DNA of 64,000 bases from NCBI RefSeq assembly GCF_014898055.3, contig NW_023601104.1, forward strand, positions 44,637,199-44,701,198, read 5' to 3'. A model generated the notes under the pieces. The model was not told the origin of the DNA. It worked only from the letters and a program-made list of their open reading frames with translations, and did no database searches. The translations under genes were made by a program, and so were the position numbers. Shown piece by piece: positions 10,872-23,549 of this stretch (its first letter is position 1; the number at the start of each line of letters is the position of its first letter). This DNA comes from Talpa occidentalis. Lineage: Eukaryota > Chordata > Mammalia > Eulipotyphla > Talpidae.

Positions 10872-11188
10872 TATCACAGGTATTTATTTATTTATATTTT
10901 AAAAAAGATTTATTTATTTATTTATACATACAAGCATTAGGTACAGTCAGAAGTGCAGGAGGGTGAGAGAATTCACCAGAGTCAGAGCAGGGAGCAGAGC
11001 AGGCAGAAGGACTGAAGTACACTGCTGAGGGGAGCAGAGGGCGGCAGGAGAGGTCTGCGTGCCATGTGGGACCCTCCTCTGGAGGCTGGGGAGCAGCCAG
11101 GGATCGAACAGTCACTGCAGAGGCTGTGGGCAGCTTCACAACCCAGCACGCAACCGCTGCGCCACCAGAGAGGCCCTGTATCACAGGT
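10872..11188 (-). mobile_element. tRNA-derived SINE, minus sense
   Basis: A full-length copy (about 10882-11178) flanked by TATCACAGGT (10872-10881 and 11179-11188). It is the AGAAGGAC subtype with an intact body. The TTTATTTA tail is extended at 10881-10925, with a TACATA interruption. It lies only about 185 bp from the plus-sense SINE at 10375-10683, making an inverted SINE pair. Confidence 0.9.
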
Positions 11189-13000
11189 TTTCAGAAACTG
11201 TCTTTTGTGGAAAATATTTAGAAATATTCCTTTAGAAAATATTAATATTATTGTTTATTTCTCATTTCTATTATTACATTATTCCCAACACCATCAGAGC
11301 CATTATTGCGATTTCTACCTAATATATCAAAACAAAGGCTAATTCATTATATTATGATAAATCACCCAATCTGGAAAGTGATTACACCCTAAAAAATGCT
11401 TTAGTAGTAGTTCATGCTGTTTTTGCAGTAATCTTAAAGAGTTAATACAGCCCCCTGAAAGGCTAACAAAAACAAAACCATCAGGACAGGACTTAGGTGC
11501 TAAAAGAATTAGGTTCATTATGTAAAATGGTGCAGGAACACTCTCTCCTTAACTCTGGGAGGACTTTTTGAGCAAATGGAAATTCTGTGCTTGCATTAAA
11601 TCTACCATACAGATTACTGCAGACGAATTTAAAATCTTGGCCAAATGACTTAAAGAAATAAAGGGAAAAAAAACACACACACAGATGCTGCAAATTTGAA
11701 CATACAACATAAGCATATCTATTTCTTTAGTCCCATTTATAGGTTTTCCAATAATTTGAAAATAAACAAAACCTTCTGGCTTTGCATGTCTGTGGGGAGT
11801 TTGGGACTTTAGGTACACATATTTGAGAATCTTTTGCATAAATCTGCATATGTTTACATGCAATGACAGACATACTGCCGCTTCCCAAATGTGGCTAGGA
11901 TAATTTAATCTTCTGCAACATTTTGCATAGCATATGTAGGTGTAATATGCTCAGAAACATTACCTGAATATATGCAAAGTACACTTAGCTCATGCTTACG
12001 TAGTTCTCATATGAGAAGATGTAGTTAGAACTGAGATAACATTTTGCAGCTTCTGTACACTTAAAGAACTCAAATTAAACCAAATTATCCATAAAATGAG
12101 CTTTTTAAAATTTAAATTAAAAATACTTCTAGATTTGCATATTGTACATTCTTTGGGAAAATTTGTTTTTCTTTAGCTATCTTCTTGATGTTTCTTTAGA
12201 ATTACTACCTTTGTTTTTTAAAGTTATTCTACATTATGAGTCAGGCATCATGGAGAGCTCTTATAATAGACATTTACTCCAAAACAGTAAGCAGAAAAAA
12301 ATAATAATATTGGCCTAAGCATAGGCTACCTGTATATAAAAGATCTACATATTGTTGTAAATCAGAAATACTATAAAATTTATTCTCATATGAATACTGT
12401 ACTTTTTGTTATTAGGAACATACTGTCTCTTCTTATAATTCTGATTTCAAAGGTTGGCTCTTTACTGTGAATTCCTTAATTTGAATAAATTCTTAATGGT
12501 TTGTTTACCCAAGAAATGTATGTCTATTGTACTTATTTTATTAAATACTATATAGTAAATATTTCCATACCCTCTAAGTTTTTATAATATCTTATGTACA
12601 ATTTCTAATCATCACCTTTTGAAAAACAACTTTCTTGAATCCTGTCTTTTATGTACTACCTCTAACTAAAGATGATCTCCAGATGAATATGTATATTTTT
12701 GAACAAAGCGTTAAACAAATTCACATTATTTTTTTAAAAAGAAGTTGGATAGCACCTCTTCTGTTCACCAGTTCCTTCCTTCCCGTCACCTCTTCCTCCT
12801 GCATGCTTGCAGGTCTCATCCATTCAGGTGTGTGTGTTTATTGTGTGTGTTTATCTCATGACTATTTGGAATAGTACCTGAGTTGACCACCAAGGAGTAT
12901 TATTTTCCCACATTCATGGATACAGTTTCATATATTTGTTATCCTAAACTCCTAAATGATAAACACACATTTTTTTTTTTATTCTGAGAAAGCCTGGTTA
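11189..13000. other. AT-rich unique DNA, nothing recognised
   Basis: No gene, RNA or named repeat could be supported. A short GT-rich patch (12829-12852) is present. Small ORFs lack recognisable domains. Confidence 0.4.
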
Positions 13001-13009
13001 GGTACTGGC

Positions 13010-13400
13010 TCTGCTTAAAATGCCTCAACTGGCTTTGTTACTTCTGTAGCTACAGCTAAAATTCTGAGTAATGCACAACAGTTCCTCTGTTATTGTGTCC
13101 CTGCCTTGCTTTCCAGCTTCTGGTTCCAAACTTTTCTAACCCACAGCTTCTCCATTTATGTTAAACCAGGCGAAGTAGACAGGTCACTCTTTCTGCTCGA
13201 ATGTCTTTCCTTCTGTTTCACTTGAATTTTGTCTTCTCTTTCCTCAACACTTAGCTCAGACTTGTTCTCTCTATGAAGTCAAAATTAACCTCCCTATTCT
13301 GAGTCACATTTCCTTGTTCTGTGAGCTACAATACTATGCTTTAAGATTCTGTTTGTTCCTTTAGTTGTGAGCTCCTTGAAGTCAGGCATAAAGAAAGGAA
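13010..13400 (+). repeat. L2-like LINE 3' region, plus sense
   Basis: Diverged wording typical of an L2 3' end: CCTGCCTTGCTTTCC, CACAGCTTCTCC, TCCTTCTG, then CTTAGCTCAGACTTG and TGAGCTCCTTGAAGTCAGG at 13368-13386. It is old, with no coding capacity. Confidence 0.55.
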
Positions 13401-14039
13401 ATTAGTATGATGTGCCTTTGAAAATGTTATCTTCAGATATACTGTTATGTAGGTGGCCTTACAGATGCCCTCTTTGGGCTGGCTCTCATTGATTCCTTCC
13501 AAGAAGAAAAGTGCATGGGCAAATCTATTCTCTTCCTATGTATTGGAGAGCATGTGTATGCCAGAGGCCAATGGATTTCCTGTTGCCAACCATAATCTAG
13601 CTTGTGTAATAATATAGACTGTGCTATATATGGAGTCAATTTTTTGTCTCTACTTCAAGTCTGTGCCTGAAAGAATGCATATGTGATACTTGTTTGTGTC
13701 TTCTATTCACTCATGTAATTACTTGTCATCCATATCATAACTACCAATAATTGTCATTGCTTATGCAGGACTAATAAGATGCTCATATTTTAGCTTTAGC
13801 ATCCTAAGGTATGCCTTTTCCCAGTCACAGTCATTCCTTTGCTCTGTGTGTTTAATGTTGTGTTAAACAGTGAGATCCTGGGAGCTATGGAGTAATGACA
13901 AGCATGATTCCTGCCGGTGAGGTGCTTTCAAAATAAGTGGGAGGTGGGAGTATTAACAGATATTGTATCAAATGGGGCACAAGAGACATAAACATTTTAG
14001 ATATTCTAGCAATAACAGCAATAATATCAAATGATAATT

Positions 14040-14290
14040 AATACTTAAAGAGTTGTGAATGTTAAGTGAGCAAATATATGTAAAGTACTTGGACAATGCC
14101 AGGAAGTTTCAAATTCTAAGTGTTTGTTGTTATTACTATTTACTTAATTATATGCTAAATGCTGTTGTGTTTTAAATCTATTAACCTTATATAATTGCTA
14201 TTCAAATCTATACATTACCCTATAAGCTGTAATATTATTGTCATCCCCATTTTATAAATAAGGAAATTGAGGTCTAGAGACATAGATAAC
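14040..14290 (-). repeat. MIR-type fragment(s)
   Basis: The stretch 14227-14285 reads as a MIR core in reverse: TGTCATCCCCATTTTATAAA, then AAGGAAATTGAGGTC. Upstream, 14056-14110 (GTAAAGTACTTGGACAATGCC) resembles a plus-sense MIR 3' half. These may be two fragments in opposite orientation. Confidence 0.55.
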
Positions 14291-14299
14291 AGTATAAGT

Positions 14300-16600
14300 T
14301 ATCTAGAATTCAGATCCCCTCTTTCTCAATCTGCTTCTCTTTCCTTTGCAGAAAACTGCTTCAGATTTTTCTGGCAGTTAGAATCCCTTAGATTCTGCAA
14401 CTCTAAAGTTAGCCTTACTATGATTTTGCTTCATATTTGTTGGAAGTACTAAGTGCCTCTTGGTAGGAGATGAATAGAGGGCAATGGTGTCAGTGAGACC
14501 GAAGAAAAATTGTAAAACATTTTCTTTTTAATTTTCTATTCACTTAATTTTTTTTTAGCGTCATACAGCTCTAGTTAAGGTCACATAGAGTTCACTGTTC
14601 AAGGGAATGGTTATTTTAAAATACCCAAGTCTCCTCTAACTCAACATACAATTAATTTTAGATTTTGTATTGATAATTTTCTTCAGCAAGATAAATTAAC
14701 TCTTTAAATCAAAGCTGTAGAAGTTGAATATTGACTGTAGAGAATAATAAGGCCTCTTTAATTTCTTCTAGCAGCATCTAAAGAGTTGTAAATTTTAAAA
14801 TCTGTGCTTCTGCTGCTTGGGAGTTCAGTTATTTTTAAGCCTAAACTACACATCTATAACTACCTATTGAAGAAAAATTTTAAAATAATGTTACCATTGT
14901 CAGGATTTTTCTAGTATTATTTGCCTATTGGAAAAAATACCATGAAAGATAGTTTAAGTGCAGTTTTAAGCATTAACCTAAGTATTACTTTCAGGATCTC
15001 TGACAAGACTAATTATTTACATTTTTTTCTCTCCAAATGATAAACCTATTGAAAAATGAAGTAAGAGTCAAATAGAGATCAAACTACTATCATTATTACT
15101 GGTAAAATCTACATGTGGTGTTTCACTTGGATTTAAAGCTAAGTCAGAAGTAGCTCTGAGCTGACTTCACTTACCTAGTATAGGCATCTATCAACTCAGC
15201 AATCTCTTCAGTGGGTGGGGTATGTCTGATGTATATAAACTGGGGGAAAAGGAAAGGTCACATTTCTTCCAGTAGACCAGTTCCAGGACATGCTGAGCTA
15301 TGCATGCTCAGAGACTCTTCCCAAGGCCTCAAATCAGATCACCTCATTGCTTCTCCATTTGAGGTGGTGAAGAAGATAAGTGATGGGCTTAGGAGGTTGG
15401 ACAGTGGAAGAGAAGAGCATGTGCTGTCTCCAAGTAATTCTTATTGGAAATCCTATTTTACAGTCAGAGGTAAAAACAGGCAAATGGTAAGGCGGTTCCC
15501 ATTAGATATTTATATATTTTTTTATTTCTTAAAAGGTTTAAAAATGATAAAACAAAGCACAGTCTGATATGACAATTATAACCCAGTGGGAAAGACAGAC
15601 TTAAAAAAAAAAAACAAAACAAAAAAACAACTGTGACAATAGAGAATAAATGCAGTGAAACAAAGAAATAGGTTACTATGGAAAATAGGGGAGAGGCCCT
15701 TAGTCAGCTGAAGGGGATGGAAAGCTTGGGGGAGGTTTTCCAGAAGTGGCACTCTGATAGCTGAATTGTGTGCAGAAGCTCACCACCAAATAATGAGGAG
15801 CTGCTCTTATCATATTGGTCCATGGGGTATGGTGTTGGTAGCATTTTGGACCAAGAGAAGGTTTGATAGGCAAAGGCATCTAAGAATAAACTTTAGAAAA
15901 AGCCAATAGTTCAATGTGTAGTTCAGTGTTGGAGGATAAGAATGAAGTTGGAGAGGCAGAGGGAGGACGTTATGTTAAGGAGTTCAAGTTTTGTTGGGAA
16001 TGTAGTGGGGTGTCACTGCTACACTTAGTGATGGGAGTGGCAAGGTCACAAGTGAGATCGCTTGTGTAGATGTGGAGCATAGATTGTAGGACCATGGTCT
16101 GGGAACAGGGCAAGCTTTAAGGGTTTATGGACATAGATAAGGACAAATGAAGGGGGGGACAGAACATTATTTGAGAAAGTATAATTTGTGAGTTAAGTAG
16201 AAGGTATTCAGGTAGATAAGATAAATTTTTGAGTGTGGGGTTAAGGCTGGGAAAAATCATTATTTACCAAGATTTGTGATATATTGTTCTTAATGCTACA
16301 TAACACTTAACATATTCAGTGTAATTGTTTCTTAGATGTTTATTCTCTGTACTCTCATAAGCATGATATTGGCAACATTTTTTTTTTCCTGGGATACAAA
16401 GAACTAAGATTTTTAATGATAAAACATAATGAAATTTGCTAATTGAACAGCCTCTCTGGGTCTGTTTTGCAAATGTGAATGTGGATGAGTAGGAGAAAGT
16501 ATAGAATAATCATGTTTTGTGTAGCCTCAAATCCTAAAACTGTATTATGACAGACAAGACTCTTTTAGCAGTTGGGGAGAAATCTAACCATTAAGGGAGG
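14300..16600. other. Unique DNA with an old repeat near 15.66-16.11 kb
   Basis: 15660-16110 contains AGGTTTTCCAGAAGTGGCA, GCAAAGGCATCTAAG and a GGAGTTCAAGTTTTGTTGGGAATG-like segment. These are typical of a widespread ancient mammalian repeat that I recognise but cannot name. The rest is AT-rich, without features. The 118-codon ORF at 15211-15567 shows no recognisable domain and is probably chance. Confidence 0.4.
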
Positions 16601-16627
16601 TTTTTTTTTTTTTTTTTTTTTTTTTTT
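16601..16627. repeat. Poly(T) run of 27
   Basis: An uninterrupted T tract. No SINE or L1 body is joined to it on the right, so it may be a bare homopolymer or the tail of an unrecognised minus-strand retroposon. Confidence 0.9.
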
Positions 16628-18250
16628 GTTATGGCAGCAGCTTTTATATTTATAGTATTTACATTACATACAACCCAGTGATATCCCTATCTCTTCTCAG
16701 GTTGCATTCTCTGGGAAATTGCTGAATTTCTACTTTGGGGATCTGTATATTTATGAGTCTGCGTGTACATATATGATTTACATTCAGTATGTAAATATGT
16801 ATATATACGGTTTATTAATATATAAATGTTAAAAATACTTTTCTTCTGGTGAGGGGAGCATTTTGATTCATTTCTAGTCTTGTCTTTAGTCTACCCTGAG
16901 GAGGAAAAAAGACTAAACACATTGTCAGATGATCTTTGTACAGAATGCTACTCACCATTTTCGTTTACTTGTTTGGCCTCTATCCTCATTTCTTCCATAT
17001 TTCTGCTCTAGGAACTTCCTCTAACCTTCATTTACATGATACAATAAAACAAATATCACAGAATATGAAATGAAACAGAGGCAGGTCACTCAGACCAGGA
17101 AGTGGTAGACTTAGGAGAATACACTGTGTAATATCTGGATAGTGATGGTCAGTGAAGGAGAACACCATGTAATGAAAAGTTGTGAGGGTGGCAGTGGTCT
17201 TTGTGAACTTGCACCAAGAGTTAAATGGTTCTCCAATGGTAGGCAGTAGTACTCTCATAATGAGATTATTAGATTTCTTCCTTGAGAACATATAATTCAG
17301 AATAACAGATTCCATCTCTTTCTGAATACTCTGTTGAGCAGAGAAGTGGGAACCTGGGAGCTGTTGTCAGTGAACATTTCACTCCAGGTAGCCTGGGAAT
17401 TAGAAAAGTCAATGATATAGTACCTCACAGCTGTGAAGAGAATCAGAGATTAACAACGGAGAGAGTTTCTTTCTCATGTTAGAGAACATTCCGATGCTAC
17501 AGCATTCCGATGCCTGATTTTAGTCCATTTTTAAAGTTTCACTGCATGCCTACCATTGGGTTTCATAAGACACTAAATATTCTTAGAATGCATTCACTGT
17601 AGCTCATTGTTTTCTGTTACTCCTAAATGAAAGTATTTTATATAACAAAGATATAACAGAGGTTTACTGTGCTGTTATTGATGGGGCTGCCAGGAGAGAC
17701 CAACAAAAAAAGTACAACAAAACATGTTTTATGATAATGTGCTAGGTCTTCTTTAAACTCTTTCCTACATTTTTGTCATTTGAAAATAGTTTCAACAAAA
17801 TGCCATAATTTCCAAGCTAGAACACTTTTCAAAGAGAAGAAGGGACTCAGTGGTTGTGCCAAAGAGTACACTCAGCACTTTTAGATGCATTAGGAATAGA
17901 ATCTCAGTATAATCACTGTGAATCCAACATGTTCAACAGAGGTGTAGCCACTCAACCAAAGTTAAAATTTACAAGAATGAAAGATAAAGTTACCAGGGTG
18001 AATGAAGGAGGGGCAAGAAAATACACTGCTGCCCAGGTCTTCCCATGAGATTTATGGAAATATAGCAACAACAGAATTCCCTACCTTGGATACATGAGAA
18101 GACATTGTGGGGGGAAATGTGTGCAGTTTTGGGAGGTAAGTGTTGTGGATATTCTCCCTTCAATTGAAATAAACCAAGTTTTCCTCAAATTTTAGTTTCC
18201 AAGGTAATTGCTATCAGTGGGCATTGAATGCAATGGATTATGGGATAGTT
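16628..18250. other. Unique AT-rich DNA, nothing recognised
   Basis: No supported gene, RNA or named repeat. A short local duplication, ACATTCCGATGCTACAGC / GCATTCCGATGCCTGA (17487-17516), is present. Confidence 0.4.
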
Positions 18251-18251
18251 T

Positions 18252-18308
18252 CCATAGAAATATTAGTGACCATAGTTATTAGTGACCATAGAAATATTAG
18301 TGACCATA
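18252..18308 (+). repeat. Short tandem repeat, three 16-18 bp units
   Basis: Units begin at 18252, 18270 and 18286. The first and third are CCATAGAAATATTAGTGA, and the middle unit is CCATAGTTATTAGTGA, two bases shorter. This is a minisatellite-like triplication, probably from slippage. Confidence 0.9.
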
Positions 18309-18539
18309 ACCCAGAATCATTATTAAAATAGTGAGAATTTCAAATACCATGGAAAACTAATAGGTGATGTTTATGGGATGCCACACACAGTGCTAGATGT
18401 GAGGTGAGATTTTTGAGGTTAGGAACATGAATATGATTTGATATCTTTGTAACCCTAGAAACTTAGTTTGGCATCTGGCTCAAGTTAGGCACTTTTACTA
18501 TATTTTAAGCAAATGAATGAGTGTAGACATTTACTTTTT

Positions 18540-18960
18540 TCTCCTATATAGAGTAATATGTCAGTCAGATGCTTATTGCAAACAACAGAATTACATTCTA
18601 TCCAATTTTGGCAGAAGAGGAATTTATTACATTCCCTTTGGGTTACTCAAAGTGTTGTTTATAAAACTGGAAAACCAATTCTGAGATGACAGGATCAGGA
18701 GTGAAGGCAAAAATAACAAAGCAGAACTGGTCCTATGAGAACACTGTGTCACCAGCCTTGAGCTTTATTCATTGCAGCTTTCCCCTTAACACATCTGATC
18801 AAAGAAATTGGATGCCACTTTTACAGCCATCTGCTCCTGTTGCCCAGAGACATGTACAAAGAGCATGGGGGCAGAGCAGACTCCTTAGCTCACACCTAAA
18901 GTCTGGAGCAGATTCATTTGATTGGAGTAACCAAAGACACACTCCCTAGGCCTAAGAGAG
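18540..18960 (+). repeat. Old interspersed repeat, family unresolved
   Basis: Phrases such as TTGCAAACAACAGAA, AGAGGAATTTATTACATT and, near the end, TTTGATTGGAGTAACCAAAG follow the order of a known widespread mammalian repeat, but I cannot name it. The 87-codon ORF at 18686-18949 lies inside it and is not supported as a gene. Confidence 0.4.
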
Positions 18961-18971
18961 GCTGTGAACAT

Positions 18972-19032
18972 AAAAAACAAAAACAAAACAAAACAAAACA
19001 AAAAAAAAAACAAAAACAAAAACAAAAAAAAA
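18972..19032 (+). repeat. (AAAAC)n A-rich simple repeat
   Basis: A run of AAAAC/AAAAAC units with a central pure A stretch. Lysine/asparagine/glutamine-rich ORFs across this area are artefacts of the repeat. Confidence 0.93.
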
Positions 19033-19619
19033 CTACCACTTTCAGACTTTTGGGTAAGAGTTGGGCTATGCCTCCCACCAGAAATCCTAAAATGGGAGAT
19101 GACCCACATAAAGAAAGAAAATTTAGAAGCAGTCAAATGGGAAAAAAAAAATCAATAAAAGTCTACTTCAACTATCTCCTAGGGATGGGTTTGGAAGGTT
19201 TATATATACATGGTGTTGTCCTGCATCAATCCCTGTTTCTGCTTCTGTAATTAACACAGAATAAATTGAGTCTTTCTTTACCAGCTCATTTGCACTTCTC
19301 CACAGTGCACCAGGACTATCCAGCTAGCCAGCAATCCGTATTTCCCTACTTCCCCCTCCTGACTCTACTCTCAACCACTACCACCACCATGACTCAAACA
19401 TTTTTCAAGTTGGAAATACTTGACAGACACATGTAATTCTTGTATTTCTTTAAAGAGTTAAATCATTGTGCAGCTATAAAAGATTATTGACTAGAATTTC
19501 AGCCCAGTCTTGTACTATTTTAAGTATAAGCTTTAAGTGGAAGAACAAATCACAAGGAAATGGGAAGATGCAATAGAAATAATGAATGGTTGGAAATGTT
19601 TAAGATGATCAGTGATAAA

Positions 19620-19760
19620 AAGTATTAGATTCATTGGATTTTAATCCCAGTTTAATCACTTAAAATTGTGTACCTTTAGGTGCCTTAACCTCTTCTTACC
19701 TCAGTTTCTTCACTGTTATGTAACTCAAGGGAATGTTATACATATTAAGTTAATATATAT
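19620..19760 (+). repeat. MIR fragment, plus sense
   Basis: Contains the MIR order TTTTAATCCCAG, TTAGGTGCCTTAACCTC, CTCAGTTTCTTCACTG, followed by a diverged 3' half. Old. Confidence 0.6.
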
Positions 19761-22600
19761 TTTTAACTTCTGTGATATCCTTTGGATAAAAATCATTTGC
19801 AGAGGTATGCAGGGGAAACATATAATTTATTTTACCATATATGCATAAATAAAATTTGAAATGATATAAAACTCTGCCAACAATAGTTACTGTGAAGGTA
19901 GTCGCCGTAACTGGGCAGAAGGGATATGCCAATGAATGTTATTATGTTTGATTTTATATTTGAAATATGTATATGTATCACCAACTCATTAACTGTATAT
20001 TAAATTAAACAATTAAAATAAACAAGAAATAGAAAATGTAGTAAATTAAGACAATAACTATAAAACTTTTGAAAAGGAATATGAGAGTTAGTCTAACAAA
20101 CATCAAAGTACAAAGCACTGAGAACTAGAATGGTGTGTAATGAGAGACATAGCAAAGAAAAAGATTAGATGTACCAGAAATATACACACATACTTTTGGG
20201 GGCTAAGTATATGTGAAAGGCAGTATCTGAAATCAATTGGGGAAAAGACAGACTGTTTAATTAGTAAGTGATATTAGGACAACAGGAAAGGCATCGGAAA
20301 AAAAAATTTGATTCATTATCAAAGTATTCATTAGGATGTTGTTTAAAATATGTCAGATACTTAAATATAAGAAATAAATTCTGAAAGTTCTGTGAGAAAA
20401 CATGAGGTGATTCATTTATAAATTTGGAGTAGAAAGAATTTGTGTCCAAAGGGCATAAAGGAAATTATTGTTAATCAGAAGAGACAGAGATAGACTGACT
20501 GTTGCAGACAGAGAGGGAGATAGCATAAATTAAGTTGAAATCATTTCATTGGCACATTTCTCAAAGTTTATACTCAAGGAGGCTTTAGGAGAATAGGCAC
20601 TTACATATAGGTTATGTATACAGAGTGTAAATTTACATAATTATTATGAGTAAATTGACCATCTATAAATATATATTAAAATTATATATTTTTTGATTTA
20701 GTAATTTACTTTGGGAATTTATGTAACAATTCTGTTTACCTCTGTAAAAAATTGCAAATAGGTATACAAATAAATTTATTCCAACATAGTTTATATTAAT
20801 TTGAACTACATAAAATTGGCATTTTCTGTGGATCAAAAATGGTAGAATGTTTTCAGTTTCATATGCTTTAACCTGTATAGCAAACAATTAAAGAACACTC
20901 ATCCATTCATAAATAAGATGTGGTTCAATAACCTATGTTGCATTAAGGCAAAGTAATAGCATGAAAATAATTAAGATAATCTGTTCATACTGCTATGGAA
21001 AGATCACCAATATATGTTGTTATATGGGGGGAAAATCAAGATTTTTAACAAGGGTATCATGTGTTGTAATTTGTGTAAAAATGAGGAAAATTAAGAGTAT
21101 ATGTTATATTTAATTGTGCAAGCATGCAAACCCTTAAAATTTATAGTAGTGATTAGCTTTTGGGAGTAGGTGGATAAAAGCTTCTGCATATGGACACATT
21201 TGAAGATGAGACTCACATGGAACTGGGAAATGCATGATCCTTGGGGGAAAGAGCAATTATGTGGATATGGCTAGAGGTGCCTGCAGGAGGGAATTTGCTT
21301 TGCATAAGTTTTAATGTTTTACCATTTGAACCATATGCACATATTGAATATACCCAAATTTTCCTGTATAAAATAAGGAGTTTCTTTGTGAACACTTTGG
21401 GCTAGGTGATTTTTCCTTATTCATGTAAGACTGTCATCTTATAGCCTGGCTAATACAATATTCTGATGGACAGTTAGCTTATATGTGTGATCAGTCTTTA
21501 GTGGGCTAAAATAAAATGAGTTTGCTATCCATGTCTCTAACTTTTTGGAAAACTTTCAAACACTTTGGCTTGTTACAGGGACAGAAAAAACAATTTGGAG
21601 TCTTAACTCTGCCATATATCCACTTGTTTTGTTCTTTAAATTCACATTGATGAGTAATCATGACATTGTTCTTTATACACCATGGGCAACACTCTCCTTC
21701 CTAGAATTCACAGTTGTTTACAAATTTGCCTTGTTGGTTGGAGTTAAATTTATGTCCCCACACAATAAAGTGTAAAAACTTATATAAGCAGACAGTTTCC
21801 TCTTAACTCTGTAGCTACAGAGGCTATACTAATTTTGGTTGGTAGAAAAATATGCTGTAATGTCAGATGGCATTAGATTCAGCAATTTCTTAAATGGATA
21901 TTAATATATCAGTCCACAATAAAGTAAACCTGCGAACAAAAACCAGGCTGTTTTGAAAGCAAAGTGATCAAGAAAATGAGGTTGATTTCCTTTGAATTCA
22001 GAACACTAAGATTGGGTAGCTTCTTTGAGCAGATTTTATTGATGGCTAGAGATGAAGATATTGGCCTAATAGCAACAAATATGTTTTTAAAAGAACCAGA
22101 ACTCAAAGGCTAATTCCCTGTCTGCTGTTCTATTATATGTATTCTATAACATTGCCTAATTCTTTGCCTTTATAGACAGTTTATCAAATTTTGTTCTATA
22201 TATTCTCTTCAGGCTGTATTACTCCAAGTTGGGTTGCTGTCATTTTCTTTCTCTGCTTATCTTGATTAATAAAAGAAAATAAAAATAAAGTAGTCAGTGT
22301 TTATTTAGCCCCTACTTTGAGTCCATCAGTAAGGTTAGAGTAGGTATATAAGGTATAATCATACCCACAGATTTCTACAGTGGTAGCACTTGTGCAAGTC
22401 CTATAGTTTGACTTCATTTTGAATGTTTAAAGCAAATAATTATTTTTGAATTCTTAGGAGGGAATTCTGGTCTTCAATTCTGTTCACTTTGATGATTTTA
22501 AAATGATCAATATAAATAATGTCCTAAGACTTGAATTTTGGCTTATATATCCAACTCTATACTTTTTATCTCTACTGGATTAATAGACATCATAAAATTA
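19761..22600. other. AT-rich unique DNA, nothing recognised
   Basis: No coding, RNA or named repeat feature could be supported. Low-complexity AT patches are frequent (for example 19980-20060 and 20655-20700). Confidence 0.4.
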
Positions 22601-22609
22601 ATATACCCA

Positions 22610-23490
22610 AGGTTCAAATCTTCATCAACTTATCCCTTTTAATATTCTTTACTTTAATAAATGATACTACCATTCATCGACTTGCTCAGAACCAAAATCT
22701 TAGAGTTGTCCTTGATCTTTCTTTCTCTCTTATACCTCACTTCAAAAATATCTCTGTTGACGCTGCCCTCAAAATGTAATCAGAATCTTTTCATTATCTT
22801 TATCACTTTATACATACTCCTGCAACAGAATCCTGCCTGGTCTCTGCTCCTCTTCTTTTTCTGTCATAACCTATTCTCCATAGAACATCTGGAATGAACA
22901 TTTAAAAACTAAAATTGGCTTATTATATTATTTTTTCTCAAACATCATTCCAGCATACTCTGAAGAAACTCTAAATTTTAACTTTTGTGTATGTGTGGCT
23001 TCCAACATCTCTTATCATCTCAACCCTTGTGTCTCTTCTCATGTTATTTCCTACTTGCTCATTCACTTCTAGTCATGCTGGTCCTTTGGCTGGTTTTTCA
23101 ACCTGCTAAGAAAACTAATAACTCAAGGCTTTTGCTTTGAGTCTCTCTGCTTGGGGATGATCTTCGCCCAAATAGTTATGACACTTTCTCCTTTAATTCA
23201 TCTTGTTTTGCGTTCAAGCAGCCATTCTTTACAAATAATTTCTCTGACCCACCTTACCTGATATTCTATGTTCTTCATTTTCCAATGACTTGTTTAATTT
23301 TTTTCTTTTATCTGTTAGTTATTACTTGTTAACAGTATAATGTGTTTTTTATTTGGTTATTTTCTGCCTTCCTCACTTGAATGTTAACTCCGCAATTGCA
23401 GTTGTTTATAGCTGTATTTCTATGCCCAGTACAGTACATGGCTTATAAATGACACCTCATAAGTATCAATTATTTAAGTAATTTATGTAA
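22610..23490 (+). repeat. L2 LINE 3' region, plus sense
   Basis: A long diverged L2 with characteristic order: a GACTTGCTCAGAACC-like segment, CTCTTCTTTTTCTGTCA, TCTAGTCATGCTGGTCC, GCTTGGGGATGATCTTC, TCTCTGACCCACCTTACC, TTGAATGTTAACTCC and CAGTACAGTACATGGC near the end. It ends in an AT repeat (23458-23515) with several TTAAGTAATT units. Confidence 0.65.
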
Positions 23491-23549
23491 TTAAGTAATT
23501 TAAGTAATTAAGTATTTGCAAATGTGAACAAAAGTAGACACACACAAAT

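Noticed and set aside
15211..15567. 118-codon ORF as a gene
   Set aside because: No recognisable motif, AT-rich end, and no promoter or splice context.
18918..19250. 110-codon Lys/Gln/Asn-rich ORF
   Set aside because: Composition comes from the AAAAC simple repeat.
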